This document shows, piece after piece, positions 1 to 8,227 of a DNA stretch of 64,000 bases. The DNA comes from Pseudomonas nunensis (lineage in GTDB: Bacteria > Pseudomonadota > Gammaproteobacteria > Pseudomonadales > Pseudomonadaceae): positions 1,676,501 to 1,740,500 of the forward strand of contig NZ_CP101125.1 in assembly GCF_024296925.1 (NCBI RefSeq), written 5' to 3'. How positions within the stretch are numbered: position 1 is the stretch's first letter; each line of letters starts with the position of its first letter. Below the pieces are notes generated by a model, which worked only from the letters and a program-made list of their open reading frames with translations, did not search any database and was not told the DNA's origin. The position numbers and the translations under genes are program-made.

Positions 1-885
1 CTGTTCGTGGTCAACCTGATGGCCCACGACGACGGCAAAGGCCCGAAAGAGCCTATCGATCTGGCGGACGTGCTCTCGGAAAAATACCTGGCGGTGATCA
101 AGCAATCGAGCAAAGGCCCGCAATGGGACAAGGGTGATCCGGGTGTGGGAAAAGTCTTGCAGCTCAACGTTAAGGCTTACACCGGTCAGGACCTGGCCAT
201 GGACCCTGCAGCGTATGAACCAGCCAAACCGGGCAAAGCCGAAGGCATGGTGATGATTCCGCTGAAGATCCACCGCGACAACGCCGCCGACAAAGTGCTG
301 CTGGCCAACGCCCGTCACCGCACCTTCACCTTCGGCCGTTCCGACGGCACCGATGAAGCCCCGTGGACGGTCAAGACTGACGGCGGTTTCGGCTTCCACA
401 TGGACCCACGGCGCTTGAACACCGCGACCAAACTGGCCACCGGTCCTACCGATGCCGGCGTGACGGGTTTCGGCACTCTGGAAGTGTGGAACATCAAGGC
501 CGGCGGCAAGGGCTGGAGCCACCCGGTGCATGTGCACTTCGAGGAAGGGATCATCCTCAGTCGCGGGGGCAAGGCGCCACCGGAATGGGAAAAATGGGCG
601 CGCAAGGACGTGTACCGCATCGGTTCGGAAAACGATGGCCTGGACAACGTCGAGATGGCGATCAACTTCCGCGAATTCGCCGGGACCTACATGGAGCACT
701 GTCACAACACCCAGCATGAGGACAACTCGATGCTGCTGCGCTGGGATATTGAGAAACCCGGGCAATTCCAGTTGATGCCGACCCCGCTACCGAGCTGGGA
801 CGGAGTGCGCTACGTCAACTCCGCCGCGCTGCCAACCTTCCGTACCGGCGACGGCTACGGTCCACAAGTGGCGGTGAAAAAATGA
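1..885 (+). CDS. Multicopper oxidase, C-terminal part (5' end outside window)
   Basis: The reading frame is already open at base 1, so only the last ~294 residues are visible. Two copper-binding clusters are seen: an HPVHVHFEEG segment around residue 175, and HCHNTQHEDNSM near residue 235, which has the His-Cys-His...Met layout of a type 1/type 3 copper site. This is the C-terminal cupredoxin domain of a multicopper oxidase that passes electrons from a substrate to O2, normally in the periplasm. The next gene is a SCO/cytochrome c fusion, which fits copper loading or electron transfer. The total size and substrate cannot be judged from this fragment. A manganese oxidase of the McoA/MnxG kind, or another large copper oxidase, is possible. 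Confidence 0.85.
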   Translation: MFVVNLMAHDDGKGPKEPIDLADVLSEKYLAVIKQSSKGPQWDKGDPGVGKVLQLNVKAYTGQDLAMDPAAYEPAKPGKAEGMVMIPLKIHRDNAADKVLLANARHRTFTFGRSDGTDEAPWTVKTDGGFGFHMDPRRLNTATKLATGPTDAGVTGFGTLEVWNIKAGGKGWSHPVHVHFEEGIILSRGGKAPPEWEKWARKDVYRIGSENDGLDNVEMAINFREFAGTYMEHCHNTQHEDNSMLLRWDIEKPGQFQLMPTPLPSWDGVRYVNSAALPTFRTGDGYGPQVAVKK

Positions 886-902
886 ACCGCCGGGGAGCCG
901 AC

Positions 903-1928
903 ATGACACCGCACACGCCGCGCTCCCGCGCCCTGGGCATGCACCTGATTCTGGTCCTGGTCACCTGTCTGCTGGTCAGTCAGGTGCTCCTGGCCCACGA
1001 AGGGGCACTGTCGTCGACCGAGTCGGCGACACCCTGGGGCGGCGACTACTTCCCCAATACCTTGCTGACCGATCAGGACGGTCAGCAGGTGCATTTTTTC
1101 GATGACCTGATCAAAGGCAAAGTGGTGGTGATCAATTTCATCTTCACTTCCTGTAGTGATTCCTGCCCGCTGGAAACCGCGCGCCTGCGCCAGGTGCAGA
1201 AGTTGCTCGGGGACCGGGTCGGCAAGGACGTTTTCTTCTACTCCATCAGCATCGACCCGCTCAGCGACACGCCGGAGGTGCTCAAGGCCTATGCGCAACG
1301 CTTCAAGGTCGGGCCGGGCTGGAAGTTTCTGACCGGCGAGTTTGCCGACGTCACCGACCTGCGCAAAAAACTCGGGCTGTTTATCGAGGGCGTCGACAAC
1401 GGCCGCAGCAAGGACCACAACCTGAGCCTGATCGTGGGCAACCAGGCCAGTGGCCGCTGGATGAAGGCTTCGCCGTTCGAGAACCCGTGGATTCTGGCCG
1501 ATCAATTGGCCAACACCTTGCAGAACTGGAAACAACCGAGCGTCGAGGAAAGTTATGCCAACGCACCGGAAATTCGCCCGCCGAGCAACGGCGAAGAACT
1601 GTTTCGCACCCGCTGCGCCTCGTGCCACAGCCTCGGGCCGCAAGACGGGCAGGGCATCGGCATGCGCAGCATCGGCCCGGACCTGATCGGCGTGACCCGC
1701 CTGCGCGAACCGGCCTGGCTCAACCGCTGGATTCGCGAGCCGGACCGCATGCTCGCCGAGAAAGACCCGGTTGCATTGGAGCTGTACCAGCGTTTCGACA
1801 AGATTTCGATGCCCAATCTACGTATGGACGAGCATTCCGCGCAGGCGATCATCGACTTCTTGCAGGAAGAAACCGACCGCCAGCAACCCCTGGCGACCCC
1901 GGCGCCAGCGGTGACGCAAATGAACTAG
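903..1928 (+). CDS. SCO1/SenC-family protein fused to a cytochrome c domain
   Basis: 341 residues. An N-terminal hydrophobic segment (about 12-30) anchors or exports the protein. A thioredoxin-like SCO domain follows, with the copper motif CSDSC (C84, C88) and the distal His in KDHN (H172). The C-terminal third has a class I cytochrome c motif, CASCH (C238, C241, H242). SCO proteins carry copper to oxidase centres; the haem domain suggests electron transfer in the same chain. A start 21 bases upstream (882) would overlap the preceding stop. The ATG at 903 is preferred because GGGGAG lies 5 bases before it and it puts the signal segment near the N terminus. The gene is probably cotranscribed with the upstream multicopper oxidase, with which it likely works. 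Confidence 0.85.
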   Translation: MTPHTPRSRALGMHLILVLVTCLLVSQVLLAHEGALSSTESATPWGGDYFPNTLLTDQDGQQVHFFDDLIKGKVVVINFIFTSCSDSCPLETARLRQVQKLLGDRVGKDVFFYSISIDPLSDTPEVLKAYAQRFKVGPGWKFLTGEFADVTDLRKKLGLFIEGVDNGRSKDHNLSLIVGNQASGRWMKASPFENPWILADQLANTLQNWKQPSVEESYANAPEIRPPSNGEELFRTRCASCHSLGPQDGQGIGMRSIGPDLIGVTRLREPAWLNRWIREPDRMLAEKDPVALELYQRFDKISMPNLRMDEHSAQAIIDFLQEETDRQQPLATPAPAVTQMN

Positions 1929-2030
1929 CGGCTAAATAACATCATTGGCCCGTCGATCACGATCAATGCCACCTACACTCTTCGTGACAACGGCTAAAAA
2001 GGCTTCAGGCAAGCAACCAGGGACATTCCC

Positions 2031-3524
2031 ATGCAGCTATCAGAACAACAAAAAGTACCTGCGCCGGCTCTGCCAGCAGCAGAGCGCAAGGGCTGGGGCG
2101 GTCAGTTCAATCTGCTGCGCTGGTTTTCCCTGGCCAGTTTTTTCATCATCGGCGCCGTGGCGCTGGGCCTGGGCTACATTTCCACGCGTTTCGTGGTCAC
2201 CGAGAGCATTGAGCGCGACGCGTTGTTGACCGCGCAGTTCATCCAGGCCATCGGCGATGCCGAAATTCGCCATGCCTCGATCAGTACAAGCAGAACCATG
2301 GGCGAAATGCTCGATCCGCGCCATGACAATGCCTATACCGACGTGGATCCGGGAGCCCGCGCTGCCGCCCGTATCGAATTCCTCGACCATGTGGAGCACC
2401 TGCCGGATATCTTGCTGGCCACAGTTTTTGCCTTGGATCGCACGGTGATCTGGTCGACCAACCCGGCGATGATTGGCATGCGTTTCGAAGATGACGAGGA
2501 GTTGGACGAGTCCTTCGAAATGAAGGTGCCGGTGTCCTCCAGCTACCACAAGATCGACGAAGAACGCCCCGAGCAAATGTTGTTGCGTGAGCCGCAGCTG
2601 TTGTTCATCGAGAACTACATCCCGATGTTCAACGCCGACAAGAGCAAAGTGATCGCCATGGTCGAGATCTACAAAGAGCCCGCTGACCTGGTGGAGCGTA
2701 TTGAACGTGGCTTCAAGTCGATCTGGATCGCGACCCTGCTGGGCGGCGCGGCGATTTACCTGGCGTTGTTCTGGATTGTGCGGCGGGCGGCAAAGCTGCT
2801 GCAAAGCCAGCAGAAGCAACTGATCAGCAACGAAACCTTCGTCGCCCTCGGGGAAATGTCCTCGGCGGTCGCCCACAGCTTGCGCAACCCGTTGGCGACC
2901 ATCCGCTCCAGCGCCGAACTGGCCCAGGAAATCGCGAGCCAGGGCGCGCAGAAGAACATCGGCGACATTATCAACCAGGTCGATCGCATGTCCCGCTGGG
3001 TCCGGGAGTTGCTGGTGTCGTTGCGGCCGATGAGCGACGACAGTGAGTCGGTGGACTTGGTGTTGTCCATCGACGACACCTTGAGCGCCTTCGAGCCACT
3101 GATCAAACGCTCGAACGTGGAGGTGCGGTTTACCCCGCACAGCTTCCCGCCGGTGGTCAGCCAGCCAGTGCTGCTTACACAGATTCTCAACAGCCTGTTT
3201 GCCAATGCCCTGGAAGCCATGCCCAAGGGCGGCGTGCTGAGCGTCGATATCGAGACGCCCAAGCCTGGGCAGTTGAGCATGATCCTGACCGATACCGGCA
3301 AGGGCATGACCAAACAGCAGCAACAGATGGTGTTCAAGCCGTTTTTCACCACCAAGCAGGGCGGTTTGGGCGTCGGCCTGGCCTTGGTCAAACGAATAAT
3401 GGAACGCTTCCAGGGCTCGGTTGAACTGACCAGCCAGGAGCAGGAAGGAACCCGCGTTTGTCTCACCTTTAAAGTGGCAACGGGAGGGGAATATGGAGCA
3501 CAGCATACTGCTGGTCGAGGATGA
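2031..3524 (+). CDS. Membrane sensor histidine kinase
   Basis: 497 residues. Two membrane segments (about 31-51 and 231-250) enclose a ~180-residue periplasmic sensing region of no recognised fold. The cytoplasmic part has the phospho-acceptor H-box SSAVAHSLRNP (H282), an N-box NSLFANALEAMP, and G boxes DTGKGM and GGLGVGLALV, so the kinase looks catalytically complete. There is no HAMP domain obvious by eye. The 3' end overlaps the next gene, a response regulator, by 32 bases, so the two are a cognate, translationally coupled pair. AGGGACA precedes the ATG. The location right after the multicopper oxidase and SCO genes suggests that it senses a metal or redox state, but this is inference. Confidence 0.9.
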   Translation: MQLSEQQKVPAPALPAAERKGWGGQFNLLRWFSLASFFIIGAVALGLGYISTRFVVTESIERDALLTAQFIQAIGDAEIRHASISTSRTMGEMLDPRHDNAYTDVDPGARAAARIEFLDHVEHLPDILLATVFALDRTVIWSTNPAMIGMRFEDDEELDESFEMKVPVSSSYHKIDEERPEQMLLREPQLLFIENYIPMFNADKSKVIAMVEIYKEPADLVERIERGFKSIWIATLLGGAAIYLALFWIVRRAAKLLQSQQKQLISNETFVALGEMSSAVAHSLRNPLATIRSSAELAQEIASQGAQKNIGDIINQVDRMSRWVRELLVSLRPMSDDSESVDLVLSIDDTLSAFEPLIKRSNVEVRFTPHSFPPVVSQPVLLTQILNSLFANALEAMPKGGVLSVDIETPKPGQLSMILTDTGKGMTKQQQQMVFKPFFTTKQGGLGVGLALVKRIMERFQGSVELTSQEQEGTRVCLTFKVATGGEYGAQHTAGRG

Positions 3525-4917
3525 TGAGCTTCTCGCCGAGAACATCCAGACCTACCTCGAGCGCAAAGACTTCGAGGTCACGGTCTGTCACTCGGCCGAG
3601 GACGCGCTGGAGCAATTGGGCACCTTCGTCCCGGACGTGGTGCTGACCGACAACTCGCTGCCGGGCATGAGCGGTCACGACCTGATCCAGAAGCTGCGCA
3701 TCAGCGCGCCGGATCTGAAAGTGATCATGATGACCGGCTACGGCAACGTCGAAGACGCGGTGATCGCGATGAAAGAGGGCGCTTTCCATTACGTCACCAA
3801 ACCCGTGGCCTTGCCGGAGCTCAAGTTGTTGCTGGACAAGGCCCTGGCCACCGACCGTATGGAGCGCACGTTGTCGTTCTATCAGGAACGCGAGGCGCAG
3901 AAGTCCGGGGTGCAGGCGTTGATCGGCGAGTCGGCACCGATGCATTACCTGAAAAACACCATCGGCCAGTTGCTCGACGCTGAGCGCCGCATGGCCAATA
4001 CCGATCTGCCGCCAGTGTTGGTGGAAGGCGAAACCGGCACCGGCAAGGAACTGGTGGCCAGGGCGCTGCACTTCGACGGGCCACGGGCCAAAGGTCCGTT
4101 TATCGAATTCAACTGCGCGTCGATCCCGTCCAACCTGGTGGAATCGGAACTGTTCGGCCACGAGAAGGGCGCCTTTACCGACGCCAAGGATCGCCGGGTC
4201 GGGTTGGTGGAAGCCGCTGACGGCGGGACGCTGTTTCTCGATGAAGTCGGCGAAATGGACCTGCTGCTGCAAGCCAAATTACTGAAGCTGCTGGAAGACC
4301 GGACCATTCGCCGGGTCGGCTCGGTGAAGGAGCGCAAAGTCGATTTACGCGTGATCAGCGCCACCAATTGCAACCTGGAGCAGATGGTCCAGCAGGGCAA
4401 GTTCCGGCGTGATTTGTTCTTTCGTCTGCGGATTATTTCGATCAAGGTCCCGCGCCTGCACGCTCGTGGTGAAGACGTGCTGTTGCTGGCCCGACACTTC
4501 CTGGCGATCCATGGCAAACGCTATGGCAAACCACACTTGTATTTCAGCGACCAGGCCGAAGAGTTGCTGCTGAGCTACACCTGGCCGGGCAACGTGCGCG
4601 AGTTGCGCAACATGCTGGAGCAAACCGTGTTGCTGGCGCAGAGCGACACCGTGGCCGCGCACCAGTTGAACGTCTGCCAAAGCCTGGTCGATGAACCGTT
4701 GGTCATGCCCGAGACGCAATACTTCGAACCGCGGCCAAGCAACCACGTCGAATCGATGAACCTGCCGGAAGTGGAGCGGGACATGGTGCGCAAGATGCTC
4801 GACAAGACTGACTGGAACGTCACCAAGTCTGCGCGCCTGCTGGGCCTGAGCCGCGACATGCTGCGTTACCGGATCGAAAAACTCGGCCTGGCACGGCCGG
4901 ATAAGCGTCAGTGGTAG
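3493..4917 (+). CDS. Sigma-54-dependent-type response regulator (NtrC/DctD class)
   Basis: 474 residues. The receiver domain has acidic pocket E9/D10/D11, phospho-acceptor D53 and K103. The AAA+ domain has Walker A GETGTGKE (179-186) and Walker B LFLDEVGEMD. A Fis-type helix-turn-helix ends the protein (NVTKSARLLGLSRDMLRYRI). The loop that normally contacts sigma-54, GAFTGA, reads GAFTDA here (226-231), a rare variant treated as a separate finding. GGAGGGGAAT precedes the start inside the kinase gene. It should activate a sigma-54 promoter in response to the overlapping kinase; the target promoter is not visible and may lie upstream of the truncated copper oxidase gene. Confidence 0.9.
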   Translation: MEHSILLVEDDELLAENIQTYLERKDFEVTVCHSAEDALEQLGTFVPDVVLTDNSLPGMSGHDLIQKLRISAPDLKVIMMTGYGNVEDAVIAMKEGAFHYVTKPVALPELKLLLDKALATDRMERTLSFYQEREAQKSGVQALIGESAPMHYLKNTIGQLLDAERRMANTDLPPVLVEGETGTGKELVARALHFDGPRAKGPFIEFNCASIPSNLVESELFGHEKGAFTDAKDRRVGLVEAADGGTLFLDEVGEMDLLLQAKLLKLLEDRTIRRVGSVKERKVDLRVISATNCNLEQMVQQGKFRRDLFFRLRIISIKVPRLHARGEDVLLLARHFLAIHGKRYGKPHLYFSDQAEELLLSYTWPGNVRELRNMLEQTVLLAQSDTVAAHQLNVCQSLVDEPLVMPETQYFEPRPSNHVESMNLPEVERDMVRKMLDKTDWNVTKSARLLGLSRDMLRYRIEKLGLARPDKRQW

Positions 4918-5036
4918 CGGCATCGATTGACTGAAGGTCGGCAATTTGTCAGAGGACGACGAGGTGTAGGCGGGTTCGGTGGAAAATCCACAAAGCCTGT
5001 GCCTTACTGATTTTTCCCTTTGATGGAGTAATGGGC

Positions 5037-5579
5037 ATGCGGCGTAGAGGCGCACAGTTCTGGCTCTGGAGTAACAGCCAATTACACGGTCGCAGTCACG
5101 ATGAAGTGCTGCCCGACGGTACGCAGATCGAGGTACAGGCGCGGTTCAATCGTGAGCAAGTGACTCAGGTGTTCATCGGCGTGTACACCTGCGATGGCAC
5201 GCCGCGGGCAGAAGAATTTTATGACCGTGAGGGCCATCCCACGTTGGCGAAAGCCCTGGCATGGGGCTGCACACGCGCCCAGGCGATCCTCACCACCGTG
5301 TCCGAATTCCGTGCGCCCCACCGGATCCAACTGACCGTGGGAGTGGTGGTGGATGATCCTTGTGAAATGGCCTTGCGCCATATGGAAATGTCCGCGGACG
5401 AAAGCCTTCGGCTCAAGCGTCAGGACGCCTGGGACGAGTATCTGGACGCCAAGCAAGCCGTGCTGGACATGATGCGCTCCAGCAAGGTCGACAGCGAGAT
5501 CTGGGAAACCCAGAAACGCAGGCTGCGCAACGCCATCGATCGCCGGGCGGCGCTGCGGCATACCTGGCCTTGCGACTGA
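5037..5579 (+). CDS. Conserved hypothetical protein
   Basis: 180 residues, soluble, with no signal peptide or membrane segment. I do not recognise the family. The N-terminal half looks like a mixed alpha/beta fold; the C-terminal third is charged and helical (LRLKRQDAWDEYLDAKQAV). An ATG at 5031 is also possible, but GGAG ends only 2 bases before it and 8 bases before the ATG at 5037, so 5037 is chosen. The gene stands alone after the two-component pair, with a 119-base gap, and converges with the next gene, the stops being 3 bases apart. Confidence 0.6.
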   Translation: MRRRGAQFWLWSNSQLHGRSHDEVLPDGTQIEVQARFNREQVTQVFIGVYTCDGTPRAEEFYDREGHPTLAKALAWGCTRAQAILTTVSEFRAPHRIQLTVGVVVDDPCEMALRHMEMSADESLRLKRQDAWDEYLDAKQAVLDMMRSSKVDSEIWETQKRRLRNAIDRRAALRHTWPCD

Positions 5580-5582
5580 CAC

Positions 5583-5969
5583 TTAAGGCATCGCTTGTTC
5601 CTGCCGAGTGAGGCAGGCCAACAGGCACGAGGGGTCGAGCACCTCGTCGTTGACGTAGATCCCGCGTTCCGGGTCGTAGGAACGGATAAACACCCGCACG
5701 TTTGCATCCGCCACGGTGGGCAACTGCGAATCGTAGAACACATGTTCAGTAGCGATCGGGATGAAGTCCTGAGGTGCGCTCGGGATGTATGAACGCGGTG
5801 GCACGGAGCTCAAGGTCGGCGGCGCCGGGTGCGCGAAGGGCTGGTTGGGTCCGTAGTAGATCAGTGCACTGCTGGAGCTCTCGGTCTGCATGGGACTTTC
5901 GTCCGCATGCACCGCGCTGGCGGCAGTCAGAAGGGCGATAAAGCACAGCGTCAGATCGGTTTGTTTCAT
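5583..5969 (-). CDS. Small exported protein of unknown function
   Basis: 128 residues. The N terminus (MKQTDLTLCFIALLTAASAVHA) is a clear Sec signal peptide with an AxA-like cleavage site, so the mature protein is periplasmic or secreted. The mature part is rich in Pro, Ser and Tyr, with a C-terminal CLLAC pair that could form a disulfide. The frame stays open 13 codons upstream, but AGGTG stands 6 bases before the chosen ATG, and the signal peptide then starts at residue 1. No family recognised. Convergent with the preceding gene. Confidence 0.6.
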   Translation of the reverse strand: MKQTDLTLCFIALLTAASAVHADESPMQTESSSSALIYYGPNQPFAHPAPPTLSSVPPRSYIPSAPQDFIPIATEHVFYDSQLPTVADANVRVFIRSYDPERGIYVNDEVLDPSCLLACLTRQEQAMP

Positions 5970-6145
5970 GGCGACACCTGCGTACTCGGTTTTCCCGCAT
6001 TTCCCCAAGGCCTTTAACTATAGCTGCCTTGCGCTCATGCGTTCGCGCGGCCCGGATTACAAGTTCACAACAAAGCGCCGATGGGCTTTTCCAGCGGCTG
6101 ATCTAGACTCGTGCCGGTCAATAAAAACGAGATCTGGAGTGCGCA

Positions 6146-6952
6146 ATGGACATGCCGACCAAACAACAAGCCGTCGCCAGCAACCGCGAGGCGTGGAATG
6201 ACTCTGCAAGGCATCACAAAGACAATCCCGAATGGCTGGCCGTGCTCGACGCCATCAGCCAGGCCGATTTTTGCTGCATCGATGACACCCTGCGCGGTGT
6301 GCTGGAACAGGTCGGCGTCGAGGGCACGGACGTGGTGCAACTGGGCTGCAACAATGGCCGTGAAAGTCTTTCGCTGTTTGCCCTGGGCGCGCGGCGGGTG
6401 GTGGGGGTCGATCAGTCTGCGGCGTTTCTCGAACAGGCGCGGGAACTGACAGCGCGTTCGCCGCATGATGCTGAATTCTTCGAGGCAGATATCCATCATC
6501 TGCCGACGCTGTTGCACGACCAATTCGACGTGGCGCTGATCACTATCGGTGTCTTGAACTGGATGCCGGACATCGCCGAGTTCTTCCGCCACGTCGCAAA
6601 AACCCTCAAGCCGGGCGGCGCGGTGGTGATCTACGAAACCCATCCGTTCCTGGAAATGCTCGACCCCGAAGCCGCCGACCCTTATCGGCTGGACAGCTCG
6701 TACTTTCGCAGCGACCCGTTCGTGCAGCATCAGCCAATCGTCTACGAAGGCAAAGTCGAACAACCGGCCAGCCCGTCCTACTGGTTCGTCCACACCCTCA
6801 GCGCCATCTTCACCGGCGCCATCGACGCCGGTTTGCAGATCAGCCACTTCCAGGAATACCCGCATTCCAACCGCGAAGAACTGTATGACCGGTATGAAAA
6901 ACAAGTGGCGCAGTTGCCGTTGTGTTTTACGTGGGTGGCGGTGAGGGGTTGA
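6146..6952 (+). CDS. Class I SAM-dependent methyltransferase
   Basis: 268 residues. The Rossmann-like methyltransferase core is visible: motif I VVQLGCNNGRES (about 65-77), an acidic residue at the end of beta-2 (GVDQS), motif II around FEADIHHLP, and motif III after LKPGGAVVIYETHP. The acceptor substrate is unknown; the aromatic and acidic C-terminal half is probably a substrate cap. GGAG lies 7 bases before the ATG. It is a single gene, followed by a block of REP elements. A shadow reading frame on the other strand overlaps its end but lacks coding features. Confidence 0.85.
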   Translation: MDMPTKQQAVASNREAWNDSARHHKDNPEWLAVLDAISQADFCCIDDTLRGVLEQVGVEGTDVVQLGCNNGRESLSLFALGARRVVGVDQSAAFLEQARELTARSPHDAEFFEADIHHLPTLLHDQFDVALITIGVLNWMPDIAEFFRHVAKTLKPGGAVVIYETHPFLEMLDPEAADPYRLDSSYFRSDPFVQHQPIVYEGKVEQPASPSYWFVHTLSAIFTGAIDAGLQISHFQEYPHSNREELYDRYEKQVAQLPLCFTWVAVRG

Positions 6953-6978
6953 GCTGAAATTTGCGTTGTGATGACTGA

Positions 6979-7008
6979 CGCCTTCGCGAGCAAGCCCGCT
7001 CCCACAGG
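6979..7008. repeat. REP-like element (single unit)
   Basis: A single copy of the Pseudomonas REP core (CTTCGCGAGCAAGCCCGCTC type). It begins a 460-base gene-free stretch (6953-7414) that contains little besides repeats. Confidence 0.7.
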
Positions 7009-7049
7009 GATTTATGCTGGGCCCCAATTCTTGTGAACGATGCAAAACC

Positions 7050-7122
7050 ACTGTGGGAGCGAGCTTGCTCGCGAAGGCAATTTCGAGGACGCCATCGCGG
7101 GCAAGCCTCGCTCCTACAAGGG
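7050..7122. repeat. REPIN (inverted pair of REP units)
   Basis: Two REP units in inverted orientation (GTGGGAGCGAGCTTGCTCGC and its complement-like partner) with a short spacer, forming a hairpin. It closely resembles the element at 7162-7235, and the inner spacer sequence is shared, which suggests recent duplication in place. Confidence 0.75.
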
Positions 7123-7161
7123 ATTAGGTCCAAGCACAGATTTTGTGAACAACACAAAACC

Positions 7162-7235
7162 AATGTAGGAGCGAAGCTTGCTCGCGAAGGCAATTTCGAG
7201 GACGCCTTCGCGGGCAAGCCTTGCTCCTACAGGGG
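7162..7235. repeat. REPIN, near-copy of the preceding one
   Basis: An inverted REP pair with the same spacer (GGCAATTTCGAGGACGCC) as the element at 7050. The flanks also share a TGTGAAC..CAAAACCA.TGT context, so the repeat unit is larger than the hairpin itself and is tandemly repeated at about 110 bases. Confidence 0.75.
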
Positions 7236-7277
7236 ATTGGGGCTGGACGCTGACTTTGTGAGCGCTACACAACCAAA

Positions 7278-7368
7278 TGTGGCGAGGGAGCTTGCTCCCG
7301 CTGGGCTGCGAAGCGGCCCTCGAAAGGGACTGCTGCGCAGTCCAACGGGAGCAAGCTCCCTCGCCACA
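7278..7368. repeat. Large inverted repeat, GGCGAGGGAGC family
   Basis: Perfect 23-base arms at 7278-7300 and 7346-7368 flank a 45-base loop with its own imperfect dyad (GGCTGCGAAGCGGC / GACTGCTGCGCAGTCC). The same family, with a different loop, lies at 54290-54409. The element sits just downstream of the exopolysaccharide operon end, where it could stop transcription or protect mRNA 3' ends. Confidence 0.75.
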
Positions 7369-7414
7369 AGCAAGCTCCTTTGCCACAGGTTCAGTGTTGG
7401 CCTGACTTATCGTT

Positions 7415-8113
7415 TCAAGCCTCCGCCGTTGCCCCTGCCACCACTGGCCGACCTGGTTTGCGCAGTGGGTCGAGGCGCGAGCCTTGGTAGCGGGTTTCGC
7501 GGAAGAAGCGCCAGCGGCCGCCGAACAGGCCATAGACGTGGGTCACGCGGCCCTGTTCGTGGTAGCCCATGCGGATGTGCAGTTTCAGCGCCGGGATGTT
7601 GTGGGTTTCGCAGACGTCCACCACTTTGTCGCAGCCTTGGGCGGCCATGGCCTCCCAGAGGGCGACCTGCACGTCCACCGACAGGCTGGTGCCGAAATAG
7701 GCGCGGGTCATCTCGCCGCCGAACTCGAAGAACTCCCCTGGCTTCACCGGAAACCAGCAGCCGTAATAGTGGCGGTCGTGGTAGTCCCGGGTGCTGCCCC
7801 AGATGAAGCCGACGGCATGACCTTCCTCGTCCAGGTACATGTGCCCGGTGTGGCCTTCGGCGGCGAGTTCGGCCATGGTCCCCACGCGATCACCGAAGTG
7901 CTTGGTGAAAGCCACCGCATTGTCCGCGGTAATGTTCACCTGACGTAAGCCAGAATAGGGGCGCAACTTGTGCGGTGGCACTGGGCTGACCAGGTCGCGC
8001 TCCATCCACAGCAGCTCCCAATGGAAGAATACGTAGCGCTTCCAGAATGCCCGGAAGAGGTTGCCCAGACCTTTTTGCCTGATGCGTTCGCGTAGCTTTT
8101 CGATGACATTCAT
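7415..8113 (-). CDS. GNAT-family acetyltransferase (exopolysaccharide locus, copy 2)
   Basis: 232 residues. The C-terminal half has GNAT features: a GHTGHMYLDEEGHAVGFIWG strand pair and the closing motif HNIPALKLHIRMGYHEQGR, similar to the acetyl-CoA-binding end of N-acetyltransferases. The first ~50 residues form a basic amphipathic helix region (LRERIRQKGLGNLFRAFWKRYVF) that may touch the membrane. It is a clear paralogue of the gene at 10201-10890, with long identical stretches such as YHDRHYYGCWFPVK. It is the last gene of the polysaccharide locus, 114 bases after the deacetylase gene. AAGGAG lies 6 bases before the ATG. It probably acylates a polysaccharide precursor or polymer; the substrate is unknown. 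Confidence 0.8.
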   Translation of the reverse strand: MNVIEKLRERIRQKGLGNLFRAFWKRYVFFHWELLWMERDLVSPVPPHKLRPYSGLRQVNITADNAVAFTKHFGDRVGTMAELAAEGHTGHMYLDEEGHAVGFIWGSTRDYHDRHYYGCWFPVKPGEFFEFGGEMTRAYFGTSLSVDVQVALWEAMAAQGCDKVVDVCETHNIPALKLHIRMGYHEQGRVTHVYGLFGGRWRFFRETRYQGSRLDPLRKPGRPVVAGATAEA

Positions 8114-8227
8114 GACGCTCTCCTTAGCCGAGGCCAGGGTGTTGTGGGGAGGCTTTTGATGGGTATAGATGAAGCTTGCAAGTTCATGTCAAAGCGCCAG
8201 CTTTGAATGTGTTGCAATGTGTGTAAC

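Noticed and set aside
855..1643. Long minus-strand frame (262 codons) inside the oxidase and SCO genes
   Set aside because: Lies fully opposite two genes with clear motifs; its translation is Gln/His/Arg-rich, as expected for the antisense of GC-rich Pseudomonas genes.
2040..3545. 501-codon minus-strand frame opposite the histidine kinase
   Set aside because: Antisense shadow: no domain, His/Gln-rich, and the plus strand has all kinase motifs.
6953..7414. Repeat array considered as CRISPR
   Set aside because: Units are inverted REP pairs of a known Pseudomonas type, with no regular spacers and no cas genes.
7033..7806. 257-codon plus-strand frame across the REP cluster
   Set aside because: It runs through several REP elements and into the antisense of the GNAT gene; the protein is a repeat translation.
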